Shown here: piece by piece, positions 1 to 14,490 of the stretch
How positions within the stretch are numbered: position 1 is the first letter of the stretch
Layout of the letters: each line of letters begins with the position of its first letter
DNA from: Taenia hydatigena
Lineage: Eukaryota > Platyhelminthes > Cestoda > Cyclophyllidea > Taeniidae
Assembly: GCA_036345935.2 (NCBI GenBank)
Contig: JADWOT020001312.1
Coordinates: 1 to 64,000, forward strand
Direction of reading: 5' to 3'
Length of the DNA stretch: 64,000 nucleotides
Notes under the pieces: model-generated
Told to the model about the DNA's origin: nothing
Databases searched by the model: none
The model's input: the letters and a program-made list of their open reading frames with translations, nothing else
Made by a program: the position numbers and the translations under genes

Positions 1-240
1 CTGCGACGACGAAAACTCCGTTGTCGCCACTTCTAATGCAGTGACATGATGAAGGTCGGTGCTGCAACGCCATATGACTCGCACTCTTCACTTCCACTGT
101 AATCGCCTGATGCAGATCGTTGCTGCTACAAAGAAAGCTCCGCTCTCGCCACTTCCACTGCAGTCACGTAATGAATGTCGATGCTGCAACGACGTATGAC
201 CCGCACTCGTCACTTCCACTGCAGTGGCATGATGAAGATG
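1..240. repeat. 61-bp tandem repeat with 122-bp higher-order unit
   Basis: The block built around CACTTCCACTGCAG recurs at 28, 89, 150 and 211, exactly 61 bases apart, followed each time by a TGATGAA-like stretch and a GCTGC(A/T)AC stretch. The units alternate. Those with ATATGACTCGCACT or GTATGACCCGCACT follow one type, and those with AAAACTCCG or AAAGCTCCG the other, so the true period is about 122 bases. The array starts at or before base 1 and stops near 240. Because 61 is not a multiple of three, the apparent reading frames here are not coding. It resembles a satellite or minisatellite edge. Confidence 0.85.
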
Positions 241-3200
241 GCTTTGCATGCGTGTTTGCCACCTTTACTTATTGTACGCGATGTTTTAGCTTTATGTTTA
301 CATAAAAAAATTATTTGGAGGGCAATGGTGATCTCACTTGTCTGTTTTAAAGCCACACTGTTTGCAATCCACAACAGTTTGCGTCCTTTAAGTTAGAGAT
401 GATTCTGCTAGTCTTAAATTTGAAATGACCAAAGATAAATAATAGCAAAGAACAAATAATACATATGACGTAACTCCGAAAGCCATGAAGGAGTGGTCGC
501 ACACAGCCACACGAACCACCGCCTTGGATGGCTCCGCCAGCAGTGTGGAGGTTGACGAGACTCCCTACCTATGTACTGCTTCAGCTAATTTAAAGACGTA
601 GCTATCAAAATGGGGAAAGGAACAACAAGTGCACTGACAATGGCACTGACATTCTCACAAGACACCTTACTTTGAAACTTAAAGTGCCTTTATTTATCGT
701 GTAATCACCCGAAATATATTCCGAAAATAAAGGATTTCAAAGTCTTAAGTATTCAATTTCTTAGTGAAAATTAGTAAAGACCAAAAGCAATGCTTGCAAA
801 CTACATCAAGCAGGAGTTGGACGGTAGCTAAATTAAAGGAAAATAAAGTGTAGAAATGGATCTAAAACAAAGGGCTACACTCAGACAAGAACGTAAAGAG
901 GTAAGCATTTCAATTTGCTATCCAAGCTTGAATCGCGATGAAAAATTGCGGCGAATATGGTGGTCACATAATAATACTGCACGGTCTCAGACCATTGCAA
1001 TTTAAGAAGGAATGTTATAAACATGGGACAATCCATCCAGCTCGGTGAGGGTCCTTCGAGCAATACGAATCTATAAGGTCGGAGGTAACTCACCGATAAT
1101 TCTTGCTGCAGTCTACTGGAAAGCTAATAGAAACTTTCAAGTCGGTTTATTTTGCCATACCGGATTTTAAAGTAGGCACTTCTGTGGAAGAATAAAGTGT
1201 ATTATGGTTAATAAGATGCTTTGAAATGCAGACAATATGGAATGAGCAAAAAAATGCAGCTTCAACGCATCGTATTAATGGGGACTTTATGATTTAATAA
1301 TAAATTGCCATAACCAGCACTTACAAGTAAAAAGTGGTCCAAAAATGCAAGGTTATTGAATTCCTGGTAATAATTTTGCATCCACTTTATTGGGACGAAA
1401 GTTCTGCACTTTAGCGGTCACGTAACAATGCACTTTTGTAAAAACAGTTATAAAGTCTAAAAATGTTTCCACTCAAGGGGTGAAGGCGATTCTTTATTTG
1501 CATTAAGTGCATTAAATAATACCACCCTCTCTTTCACCTCTTAGGTCTACTGCTTTATAATCGCCTTCGCTTCTCGATCGCCTCAAAGAGCTCGCTCAGC
1601 TATCCCAATTCCTCATTGGCAACATGCACGATCGGCTAGTGAAAAGGGGTATAAGTTACTATTCACTCAAAAATTTGCAAGCTTATCGTCTCAAAATGCA
1701 TAATTTCCCTTCACTCCCTGTAGTCACTTCAGCTTCGGCTTTGGAGAGAGTGTGTCCATGTCAAAGTGGATTCACTCGATGTGTTTAATATCAGTCCCAC
1801 TCTCGCGTTAACGGGCACGTTGGCCAGAAGTAACCATTGACGAGCGTCCGCATTAAAAGATGCTAACGAATGGAGGGTGTCACATAGCTACTACTCTCCC
1901 CTATCCCAATGAGAACCAATAATAAGCAATTTAGCACCTTCATAGCCATTTCAGGAGCCCCATCCACCCTTATCAACTATAAATTATTAACCGCAGTGTC
2001 TCAGAAAGGGGCTCACTTTCTCATCCTTTTGCTGTAAAATTTACCACTATGCCTAGCTTTAAATTAGTATACCATCGCACTCCTTGGAAACAAATAGGAG
2101 AATTAGTTTATTCCACTTCTATGCTCACATTACAGAATATTATCTGCGAATTGTGCAACTCAGTTTTTAATCAAGAAACGCTTAAAAACAGAAGCGAGGT
2201 CTACTGTTTCAACAAAATAATGAGTGTGGCGCATTGTTGATCGCTAAAATCTGTGGGGGCATTGAAGGAATCCATTGAAAATCCTTAGTCTAATTCTTAG
2301 CTTTAAGAAGCTGAAGATGCGTGAAACTCAATTTCATCAATTGCGAATACGCGATGTCACGGTGCCTACCTACCGTGTTAATATATTTTGGCAGGTAAAG
2401 CATCAGTGCATCTGAAGTGGTCTCCTAAAAAACAGATGCAAAGTAAGGTATTGGTGAGAGCTTACAAAGAAGTGGAAGTAAATTAACTATCGGGAGTAAG
2501 TCTTTAATAATTCTAGTTTTTTGTTTAGCTTGGAATAGTTCATCGCTCTATACCCCTCTTTGAACCACGTAACCTATAGCATAAAAGCGTTAGCTTATTA
2601 ATTCCAAATATCCTTTTCGGTATTTTACCATTTTCGAGATTGAGTAAGCTTACGCTTTTGATTTTTAGGTTCCAAAAGCGCTGCTTTGATTGTTGAGTAG
2701 GAGTGATCAAGCGCTGTACGATTCGAGGGCTTACATCTTACTTTGTAACGTGGCAAATCCACTCGGTTCGATAATTATGGACTTTACAAGTGCATAGAGT
2801 GTACCTTATCCAGCCAAAGACTCTGCCTAGAAGAAATTTTTAATGTTGCGCAAATGCTAATTGATAGTCTTATTTCATCACTTCTACAAAAGCTAAGTAG
2901 TCTTTCTTCAATTTTGTGAATGCAAAACAGCCCATTAATGAGACGTGACAGATGCCATTTGTTTCCTGAAAAAAGAGGCAGTAGAAAGCATCTCGGTGGT
3001 TTGCCGAATGGCACTTTGGAGATACAAATATAGGTTAAGCGAAAGTTTCGGTAACAATTCAATAAAGCCATCTCGTAGTACCAAAATTTAAAGTTTAACC
3101 AGTTTAACAGAGGCTTTTAGAAATCGTAGGACCTGGGAATGATTTTTTTACCTGTTCCCATTTGCTTTAATAATATGGATCCCAAGAGATGTGGAATTTG

Positions 3201-6200
3201 TGCAACGTTGCTAAAAAGCGCAAATAGGTTAAAATGTCAAATCGTTTTTAAGACTTGCCTATCACCTACGCTTGTAAGACGATAGACAGCTGATGGGTAC
3301 AAATGGTAAATAGCGAGGACTGCTAAACGGTTTCACTAGAAACGCACCGCTAAGGGAAATTTACATGTTCTGGACAATGTCATCTCGTACATAGGGCTGC
3401 AATTTCCCGGGCAGAGAAGATATTGCAACAAACTCAGTAAGAACAACATATATCGGCAAGGAGACCTAGTGGGCCTCAACGGGTTATTCCCAAACCTTTG
3501 TGCACACCACAAGTTCCACCGCCTGTGGAGTAGAGATGCATTTTTTGCGATAAAATAAACCATTCCTTCTGCAATGCATAACTCCGCACCAAAAAGTCTC
3601 CATTCAGCGCACAACTCTAGTTAGATGCAAAGACAAAGTCCAAATCATACTGCAAGTAATAATAACATGAGAAATAGCGCCTGCAGATGTTACCTTTAAG
3701 AAGGCGCGATTAATATGCAATACTTATGGTTATTTGAATGTAACTGACAATTGAGAAATAGTTGTTGCATGTCATACCCGTGTCAGAAATGAACAGGTTG
3801 CATGCAAGAGCATTGCTGAGCTCTTTGAATGCACAGTACCGGTCAACAATTGGGCTAGTTTATTGGCTGCCGTTTCAGAGGCCTCAATCTGCTAACAATA
3901 TACACACCCACGAAATACTGTAATGCATATATCACCTGGAGTGGGATGTCGAAGTTAAGGCTAGTGCGGATGGCTTTGACTTTATCCGAGAGATATAACC
4001 ATTTTCTAGCGCATATGAGGTAATGAAACTACCTTTATTTCATCCCAGCACCCTCAAAAATTGAGCAAAGTTTCCCATACACATATTCATGTGCTACGCA
4101 ATTTTAACGCTTAAAATGAGTAAAATTATTTTAGAACATTAAACAATTAAAATTAGCTCATAATTAAGCGGATTAATAAAAGATTATTAATTTTTGAAAA
4201 CGGGGGCTGGCTATCATGCTTCAACATCTGCTCAGCCACCGCTTTTCCCGCCGAAACCCAGTTACACTTAAAAACACTAGTTTTATTGCAGCCTGGCTTG
4301 AATGTATGTCTTTGATCAAATCCTTTTTAAACAAATAAAAGCCTAGTCTTTTATTTTAGCCTTTTAATGCACCTATTTGTGCAAGATTTTGCAACCAGCA
4401 CTTATATTCGGTGATTGTCATGTATTTTGGGATCGGCATAAATTTCTTCCATCTAGTCAAGGTACACTTTGATCTTTGCAACATTTTTGCCAGTGATAAC
4501 GCAGCACGATTAAAAAGATGAAAGCCAAATCATCCCTTGGTCAGTCGTTATTTGGCTTGCTGCCTTAGTATCATGCAAGGATGGTAGGCATAGAGAAACG
4601 CATTTGTAGGGACGGAATGAGGGAATTCGCATGTCAAAAGCAATGCATCAGAAGCGGCGTGATTGCCTCGAAATCGCAGGGATATGCTGTCAAGGTATCC
4701 CCAAATGGTAGATCCTTTCTCGTCTCAACCACTTTCCGTGTGCAGTACAACTGCCTGCAGTTAAGATATATCCAGAACCTCTGCGCCTGTATTGTTAATT
4801 TGACAATCAGTTCGAAGTTTTTCGTGGCAAGCGAATTGAGGGTTTCGCCACTCTCTGTCTCTTAGAGAGTCTAAGATCTGGATCATTTAAGTGCCTCTTT
4901 AGTCCTGATGTGCGATGAAAATGCACATTCTTACCAAGGATTTTCCTCGCACAGCAGAGCTGTGGGGCTGCTAGTCTGATCCGGTTGCCAGACCAACCAG
5001 CTGAGGCAAAGCGGCAGAAACCCAAAATACCTCTTCTCCAAAAATCTTTAACTTTATTTCGAACCGGTTGCCGTTCTCGAGGTGGCAGGATAAGTATCAA
5101 CGCTTAAGATTTATTTTATTTGTAAAATCGCACATCCTCTCAGTCAGCCATGCTGCATTTGGCAGAGAGACGTTAATCTGTGATGCCTCAAAACATGTTT
5201 TTTGCAATTGTGACAATTTTGTCTCTTCCAACCTACCACCGTTGACACGCAGTCCCGCCCAGCTTTTCCTTGTTAGTGTGTTTTATGTTCTCATTCTGTT
5301 TTCATAAGGGCAACTGAGGCGGCATTTGAAATCACTACCATAGCAAGAATAGGAGGCGTTCAATAGGGATTCGTGGAAAGATGGTATCCTAATTTGTTTT
5401 GGGCATGCTATGCTATCGCAGGCAAAAATTCTGGATGGCATTAGCTGCATTACGTCCGGGTTAATAGTTATTTACTGACTTCTCATTTTTGATACTGGCC
5501 AGATGAGAATGCCGGTTGGCAGCTTGCATCAAGACTGGCACGCCTTTTTGAAATCTACCAGTTATCTGTGCAGAATAAGTAGCAGAATCAAAAGGAAAGG
5601 ATTTCTTCCATTCATTACAACTCTTGTGGCTATTTTCCTTGATTGCGACGAATTGGTAATTTTGGTGATGTGGGATTTCCTAATGGACGTGTTCACAAGG
5701 ATTCGGTGCCTATGACATCTTTTGAGCAAAACAAGGACAAATTCCGGTTAACTTTAAGGACGCACAGAAGGCTTTCCTGCCCAGATGTACTGATAGCGTT
5801 GGTTGAGCCGCGGTATCTTGCTTTTACGATTGACGAAAGGAAGTACGCTCACTATTTCACTCTCCACTGCAGAAGAGGTAGTGAGCTCCTGCTTGTCTCA
5901 GAATTAATTCAAATGCATTAGGTGGTACACCCAGCTGGAGCTACCTGCACCATTAGCATACAGAATAGCAAAGTTCAGATCCAAAGGCAAGCCTATTACC
6001 CACAAAATGTAAAACTGCAAGGCATTCTGCCAATCCCATCTTTAGGCACAAATATCCCTTCTATCAGAAGTGCAAAGGCAAGAATCGTGAATATACACGG
6101 AACGTTGTAAACCTGATTTGTGTTCCAGTGATGGAGGTCTCTGAAGCCTATAATCAAGAAGTATTTATTTACAATCTAAGCAGTAGACTGAAGTTTTGGA

Positions 6201-9200
6201 TAGACCGATGCCCCCCTAAAACGATTACTCGCCTTCACGACTTGCTATAGAAATCACAATTCCTTCCATCCAAGTCTCGCTTGAGTCAAGTGTAGTCCAT
6301 AAATGGAGAGAAAATTGTGAGAAAGTTCATCTGTGCTTTTCATGAGCAGATCCTAATTGTTTTCCATTGCTAAGAAGCACAATTAGCAAAATTATTAGCT
6401 TCTATCTTCGTTGCCTCTAAAGCCAATTTTTGTCTATAGAAGGGTGGGGGGTTTGATAGTTCGAAATCGGTGTTTGTTGGTGAACAAACCAAGTAGCTTT
6501 CTGAAAGTTTGCAATTCAGTTTGAATTAATTGCTGTCTTTCAGTAAACAAACTTAATCCCATCTCATACACTGCGACTGTGATAGCCGATGAAGCAACAA
6601 AAATGTATGTATTCTGTAGCCTGTTATTCCGTGCTAGTAATCTTCCTTTTCATGGTTCTCCTGCGCAGTAAGCTATTTATGCCTGGTTAGGCGAGATGAG
6701 GCTCCCGAAATGGCAACATAGGAGCAAAGTGCAGAACAGCCATGCTTAGTGGGGTAGAGTGAAATTATGGCCATGTGAACATCTTCACATGTTAGCAACT
6801 TTCCTTTTGGAACTCAGCTATGATAAAAGAGTGCTCAAAATGTCGGATCAGTTTTACACCTAATTAAGCAAGGCTACATTCTGTTTATCATAGCGGCTAA
6901 AATAAGATATACAGTGAGCGCCGAAAAGGTTTTAAAGCAAAATAAGAGGCGACTGCAGGAAAAGTACACGAAGAATGAATCTTGAGGGAGGTAGGGAGAT
7001 AACAGCATCCCGTTGGGGAGTAGCTTAAATGCTCTTGAATTATTTACTGATCTTGGATGCTACAGTTATGAAATTAGAATGTAAGAGAAGGCTCCTACGG
7101 AAGGTCGGGAAACGAATAAGTTCCAAAGAGTGCGGAATAGCAGATGTAAGACTTAGAGCAGAGTTGGCGTTATCAAAGTCCCGTCTTTAATTGCCTTAAT
7201 AAACACAGATCAAGAGTTGCCAAAACCTCTAAATTAATGAGGATTCGCCTGCTGATTTCAAAACAGGTATTCAGCACGGCAACATGCTAAATACCAGTTT
7301 ATACGCAAAAACTCGTGTAAGTTTGCACTAACACGTGGTCAAGACTTTAGAAGAAGCATTCAACATGGTGCGATAATGTTGACATTTTCAATTTCGACAA
7401 GTATGAGACATGTTCTGGTGAACAGGTATAATTTATGAAGACGCCCGTTGCATCACGAGATAGTCTGGGTAAATTTACTGCAAGTTATATTGCACTCACA
7501 CGGGGACACCTGAATTACAAGTTGATTAAGTAAGGACACGCCAGCCAGTAATGAACTGGGACAAAAATGACTTAGTGGATGTAGGGATTGCTGAGACAAT
7601 GTGAGACTAAGATCGGAATTGGGTTTTTAGTAATACCTTGTTTCTCTCCTCCAACTTCCAAAGCACAGCACTCATCTCACTTACTTATTGCTACTTACTT
7701 GGCCTACGAGGGTGCGCGTGAGAGTAGTTTATTCTATCAAAATAGTCAGGAGTTTGACTCCATATTTTGGCAAGACACAGTAAACACTTAGTTCGCTCTG
7801 GACTAATCAAGGATTGCAATGGATTCAGTCAACATCTCTTGGGTTTAATGCTCAACACTGAGCCATTCCTTGAAGTTTATTTAAAACCATGTTCTACCTC
7901 GTTAATTCCTAGGTCTTCATCTCTGGTAAAAGCGAGTCGGATGTTTCGCGAAAAATATGACTGAATGATAACCTAAAAGTAGAAGTAGATTGTTCCTAAG
8001 TAAAGCCACGACATACCGATACGGAGCTGCTGCCACCGTAAGTAGTCAGAATGGAAGAAAGTAGAGCAAACTGCACGACAGAAAGAGAGCTCACTTAGCT
8101 TTTCGACACAAAGAAAAGAAAAGAAATATCGTCATTGAAATGTCATGCTATGATGGATGAATTAGTTGTTATATGACGTAAAATCACCGCCACACATTGC
8201 TAGCTTCATTAGAGTTTTCATTGGTAAAGGTGTCTGGAAGTAATAGTTAGTTTTATCTCTAAGGTGCATTAACGTGTCGCCACACTAGATACTCGTTGTG
8301 CAGAGGCTTTTAAGGGCTCCAGCCCATTATACAAGTAAAAAGAATACGGAGAGAGCCAACTGTATACCTTTTAAGCAGTCGCCTAAAGTGTTTTTCGTTT
8401 CTAAACAGCTCTACTATTAGTTCCGGCTTTATTGCCAATAGAACAAATTTTTAAGCAAGAATAGGTGTTAATTCATCCTTTGGAAGCGCTGCAGCAAATA
8501 ACTTCCATTTTGATGGGCTAACGCACAGGTCCTGGAATAGTCACAGAGGTGCCAAAGTGCTAGTTAACAATCCTCATTGGGACTGGAAAGAGTTATCGCT
8601 ACATGACTACTTTCACACTTTAGCATATCTCATTGCGAACACACATCTATGGTTGCTTCGTGCTGGTGTACCCATAAAGTCGGGGTAGTTTCAAATTAAC
8701 TGCGTCAGGCAAGTATCTTTTGGAAAGCAAAGCAGCAGAAAGGAGGTATTCAGTCAAAAATAGAGAATGGCGAAGTGTGAGGTGGTGAGAAAACAAACTT
8801 GGGGCCCGAAGATTACATCATTCTAAGTAGAGAGCAGCTGACACTCGTGGGCATAATTAAGGAATCTTGGATGTTGCATCCAAGACATAAGGATGGAAGA
8901 GCGGACTCTGCGAGGCAGTTAGGCGGCGAAAGGGCTCGTGAAGCCGTATGCCCGCAAATTAAGAATTGCTAACATCTCGAAGATGAAGGAAACGTTGTCC
9001 AATTTCAAGAATCCACCTCTCTTAGATGCGCTAGTGAGCATTCGCCAAAGTTTGGAGCATCTGACTAGCTATAACGGATGTAAAATCAGAAGAAGTGCAA
9101 AATCATTGTCAGAAGTATTCTTTTGTGCGCTTTTGGAGCATTTTTGATTTATGAATGCTAGGTTGGGTGCCCATTGAAGGGGTTCGTTGAAATGGCTTCC

Positions 9201-12200
9201 CCATCTCTTCCACGTTAGCTATCAAGACAATTTAGGTGGCAAATGTTCAAGAATAAAAACCTTTTGTTCTTAGAAAAGAGTGTTTATTTTCACGTTTTTA
9301 GGACGTATTAAACAGATCTATAAAGTTCACTTGCTTTGTGATTAGTATAATGCATATTAAAATCCCGAAATAAGTATCTAATAGAGAAGCTAAAGCAAGA
9401 ACTAAGGAGAAGCTGGTGGCTTGACTTGGCGATAATTTTTTTGAGTCTCGCTTCTTTTTTTCTCTTTGACCTCCATGGGAATCGGTGAAGGCGTTGGAGG
9501 TGGCCGATGAGAAGTATACTTAAGGCCAGTAGATAACGAAGCGGGACTGAGACCCTGATGAAGAATTGGATGCTGGGAACGCCGATAACGCGGAAGTCTT
9601 TATGGGTGCACTCATCGATGGCAGGTGTCCTTTAGTCATTCCAGGGCTTATTAACTAGCAATGGATTTCATGGCGGATGCCCTTTGCGACTGGATTCGTT
9701 CACTCCATCGTCTTTGGGGCCAGGACGTATACAGACTAGTAAGAATAGCATGCAACTCACGCAAGATTCACAATAAACAATGCTTAAAATTAAAGATCTC
9801 GACCAGTTTCTTTGTCTGGAATTAATTTATTATTAACGGCACTTGTAATCTGATGAGTTTAGCATTTCTGTCGCATTTTCACTTTAATAAGTTTGCTCAA
9901 TCTGGAATGGCTAACTTTTAAGCATGGCATATAAAGCAGTTTTTAAAGAGCTAGCTAAATTTTTTTTGGTTTAGACGGAGCGAATCGATATAATTTTTAG
10001 CGTGATTTTGGCGTTTTCAAGACTGCGCACAATTTAGAATATATTTGGATAAAGAACCACCGTGTCCTCACTTCTGAGCATAAAATTTTTTTTTTTAAAT
10101 TTATGCATTGTATACTTTTTAAACGGCATATAAAATTTAATGTGGGAAACGCATTATTGTCTATAACTATTAAGAGTTGATCATCTGTCAAGAGTGCCAT
10201 GCACGGAGATACTGCGGCGTAACCCGCAGTGGGGGCTCCACGGCGTCACACTGATTGTCTGGAAGAATCAATCTGTGACGGAAGAAACCAGTAGAGGTTC
10301 GAAGTGGTTTTCAAGTTTTGCATCCTCCTTCTGTGTACGAGTTAATGGGAAACTTGCCCGCATTGTGAAAAATATCTTTCTTTTTCCTATTTTTACTTCG
10401 GTATTTTAACCTCAGTGGCAAACCAACAGAAAGACATCTTACCTTGTAGTCCATTCATGGCAGCAGCTTCACTGAATTTACTTGATCGGCTATTCCAAAG
10501 CCTGTTCTCAACAAGACCAGCACTCTAGCTTCTGAATACGAAGCTTAGCGTCTGATTTTCCTATCATTCTGATCGTTAAGTATCTCTTAATAGAATACAT
10601 CGAGGAAACCCCAAAAAAGACGAATAAGAAGGGCCGGTAGTAGATTTCACAAAAGTTGCCTAAGAGTTGCGACATTACTGTTCCATGAACCATGAGAGGA
10701 AATGCATTCCTACAAATCCGCAGAAAGCCGAACGAAAATCTCAGCCAAAGTAGACTCACTAAGAGGAGTGTATGAGCGCCTAGCTGCTTGAAGAAACGGT
10801 AATAACACTATTGGCGACGATGTTGACCATAATTGAACTGGTTGCCACGAGTGTACGCCTTGTATTTGTAGCGGAAATCATGACGGTGATACTTTTTAGG
10901 TTCAGGTATATGGCAATTGAATTATTTTATCTTCTCCTACTACTTTACTACTAGAATAATTAAATTACTATAGATGAAGAAATGAGTAATGTGGGCACTT
11001 CATCTCATTCGTAGCCAATTTTGAGATGAAGCCTTGGTAGGGATGACTAACGTTTAGCAGAGGATCCTAGACATCCTGCGACCTCAGGGCTCATCACCAT
11101 TTCCAAACCAGATAACGGATAGTTTTTCCAATCATTTTAGGTGCACAGGATGCGTGAGTCTAAGCGATAAGGAAGACTGTTAATATCGGTGCTGCTATCC
11201 ATACTATGTCTTGCCATACTTGACTTAGTAGGAACTATGTCTAAGGAAGGCGATGACATTTATAGCTGAGACTTTGTCATTAAAGTGGATTACTTTTGGC
11301 GTCCCGACATGCTTTTATTTGAGCATGCAATGATTTGGAAGACAAGTGACAGAGACAAATGTTGGTTCCCCTTGCGCCGCATAATCCAAATAAAGAAGGC
11401 GGAAAACACTTTTACGCATACGCAAGTCAATAATAAAATTTTCTCGGCATTTTCTTTGGAGATTAAGTCTTGGTATGAGTAGAAATTTGACCATATCTTC
11501 TGTTGCACATTAGGGAATGGCATCGAGTGGCCAAAAATGTTTAACTATTAATTAGCCCACGTCGATTATCAATTGTTAGCTAACTAGAAACTAGTAACTG
11601 CGTGTGCGCTTCGCAAAATTTAGAGACCGTCACCACCATTTTATAACCTATTATTGTCACTGCAACATTTCAATCCGAGCTTCTCTTTACAATGCGTAAT
11701 GCAGTCCTTGAGTCTTCTATACCGTTATAGTTCTCAACCAATTGTGGACAACAATACCTAATGCTAATAACAAAGAGTTTACACAAAAATGAGGAAAACA
11801 AGGAGAGGAAGTACCTTTTTCATGTACACTGTTTCACCCTTTTAACAAGCTAGTAGTTCAGAGATGATTTACTAACGCTTGCGGTTTTCAAAAGTCCCTC
11901 CGAAACATCCCCTAGTTATATCGTATTCTGTCGAGTAGATGGACTTAGCCATCACTAAATCCCTGTGAACATCTGCGCCTGTAGTTTGTCTCGAACGCAG
12001 CTATGCATACAAGCCGTAGTCCCTTAGACAAGAAGTGCTCCAGCATTGTGAGGTGACAAGTGTGTGGACGATTCAGTGATAAACAGAAGTATTTTGCTCA
12101 GTTATTGCGGCGGAATGTATCATTTAGCATCATAAAGTATTCACGCAGTCGAACGACCGTTCAGAAAACCACCCTACGCGCGCACGAAAGAGGTGTAGGA

Positions 12201-13139
12201 ACAAGATGTTCATGAACTTTAAATCTTACCTTTTCGAATACGATATGAAAACGACTTTAATGACGCCGTGGCAGTGGTTAAGGCTGCGTTTGCTGTAGAT
12301 GCCTTGTGAAGCAGGCGCTCTAGCCGAAGACGACGAGCAAGAGGGATGAGTGGTGGTTTGCTAAGTGATCCTGACTATGCGCATTATTAGCCAGATCCCA
12401 TGTGCTGCTTTCTTCTCTTGGCGAAAATAGCGATTGTTCGTCCCTAAACCGCAAGGCTCATTCGTCGCGGCCCAGAATATGGGCGCTTTCGACCAAGGAA
12501 TATTGCATTGGCCTCTGCTCTGCTTGTCCGGCGGGCTATATTTGCACCACGGAAGTCTTTCCGATTCCGACAACTTTGTGCAGAAGTAAATCAAATTGGA
12601 TACCATGCTGATCCTAAGCCTGTCACTTGCACGAATTTTTCGGTTATTGTTTACTAAATTACCCAGTCAACAAAATCAGAAGCAAAGGCGATAAACACAT
12701 CACTGCTTTTGAAAGCGTGAAAGCTATGGTCATTTCGTCGTCGTTTTTCTGGTACAAAAGTGTACTTTTGACTGTGCTTTGTTCTTGCCCAAATCACATC
12801 CACCGTTCCCATTTCATCATATTGGGCCAGCTAATGAAATCTTTTCGGTCGCCAACTCATTAATATGGCGATGAGTGGAGAGGTGATGGAGTGACCAAGG
12901 CCCTTAAGGAATTATGAGGGACACTTCATCCCATTCGACTTATTATCTGACCATTGAAAGTGCCTGTAATAATTACTACCTAACAGGACTCGATGGACCT
13001 TAAGGTGACTGACAAACCCTCTCTACGGAAGTGTGAAGGTTTCATCAGATGGATAACGCAGTCATAATCATAATCTGTACAGCATTTCTTCAGAAGCCTG
13101 TAGTGTATCAACATTTATCGTGTGCCTTTGTATTGCTTT
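241..13139. other. Gene-poor sequence, no supported gene
   Basis: This is mixed-composition, moderately AT-rich DNA. Open frames rarely exceed about 95 codons, which chance alone explains at this composition, and none resembles a family I know. A frame at 5,643-6,110 on the plus strand is open for about 155 codons except for one TAG. A splice-flanked 66-base stretch lies at 4,935-5,000 on the minus strand, and a proline- and lysine-rich frame lies at about 9,420-9,620 on the minus strand. These are possible fragments only. I see no clear transposon ends, RNA gene or long tandem repeat in this interval. Confidence 0.5.
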
Positions 13140-14490
13140 AGACAATAAGTAAGTATTAACGTACCTTGCTGTTACTAGTCAGATTCGATCCTAATTGGCA
13201 AAAATCTTTTTTAAATAAAGCGACTCGACGCTGATAGTGCGGATGTATTAATTTGCGTTAATGTCTATCGCTGCGTACATTTCAAGCAGCTGCACGCGAG
13301 CTTAATAAAAAACACTATGGCAGGAACACTGTCATCACCCTCCGTGAAATCGCACTTTTACGCGAAACTGCATTAAGCAGTTAATGAGTTCCCTTACAGC
13401 CGAGACGATTGGAAGGCATCTTTAGGGATGTCAAAGCGGATGTCAGTGCCTAATTCCCACGCAAATACCTGCCTCTAGCGTAGCAGCAAAGCAATGTTGG
13501 TGATAAGGAATAATGTGGGGACGTGTGTCTCTTCCAAATAGTTGCTACTGAGTATCTGCCTGACTACTGCAATCATCGTTCGCCTCGACCTGCCGACCGT
13601 TGAATGAAGACTAGGCTGATGGTATGAAAGAACCGACTGTGTGGTAGCGGTTCCACTGTGAGTAATGGGCAAGGCGCAGCTCATCTCCTTGTTCCACGCA
13701 CTTACATTCATGGGCCAAGCGTTTGTCACACATTTTTGACCAAGCAGTTAGAGAACTGGCTTCGCTTTTGACTCGACTACTTTGTGTTTATGAGCAGCCA
13801 GGTGGAAATTTAAAAGAGACTTTGCTTAAAGTAAAAATATTTCACACAGCAAGAATATGTTCTCACAAGCCGTGTAACCTGCAGCATATCTGAGAATGCT
13901 CAATAACCCTTACTTTAGCCTTCAATGTGATCCGTCATTCTGAGGCATCGCTGATATCGGCACTTCCAAATACAGAAGAATAGAGCTACGTGATGCGACG
14001 CATTCAAAGTTTATTGAAAGCTATGAAAATCCTGGAATAAAAGAATTGCTTCTTTTACCTGTATTACTTTAAATGTGCAGAAACTCACATGCGCTTTGCA
14101 CTGTGACTATCTGGCCATAGCCCTAGTCCATATTGCCTTTGCGCTGTTCTGAGGATACTGCGATGCCTTTACCAAACATTTGCTTTTACGAGTCGTCTTT
14201 GGATCATTCGTGCAAAGAATATCGTGAAATACCGTTGCAAATGCGAGTAAATGGATATCGAATACTATAATCAGTTGAAATCGGAAGGGTTAGCTGCAAG
14301 GTGAACAGAACCCGCCAACATTCATCAGTCATCGGCGCCTGATTATAGCCGTAATTCCAAAACTATCCAACACAGGTGGGTGGTGCTTGCCCAACAGGGC
14401 TCGATGCTTAACGCACATTGTGCGTGCTACTTAAGCATGTATACTTTGCTATATTCCAATTCATAATTTTAATTACCATGTTGAATAGAC
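13140..14490 (+). repeat. Dispersed element, copy A (about 1.35 kb, near full length)
   Basis: This is one of five related copies in the window. It begins with an AACGTACCTTGCTGTTACTAG-like stretch near 13,157. It continues through ATTTCAAGCAGCTG (13,280), GGCAGGAACACTGTCA (13,319), CTGCCTGACTACTGC (13,556), GGTATGAAAGAACCGACTG (13,620) and TTGACTCGACTACTTTGTG (13,769). It ends with TTAAGCATGTATACTTTGC near 14,430. It is collinear with the copy at 56.5-57.9 kb over its whole length. No long reading frame is shared between copies, so it looks like a decayed non-autonomous mobile element or ancient non-coding repeat. Terminal repeats and target-site duplications were not evident. Confidence 0.7.

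Noticed and set aside
5643..6110. About 155 codons open except for one TAG, as a pseudogene
   Set aside because: Single-stop frames of this length are expected many times by chance in six frames of 64 kb, and no family similarity was seen.
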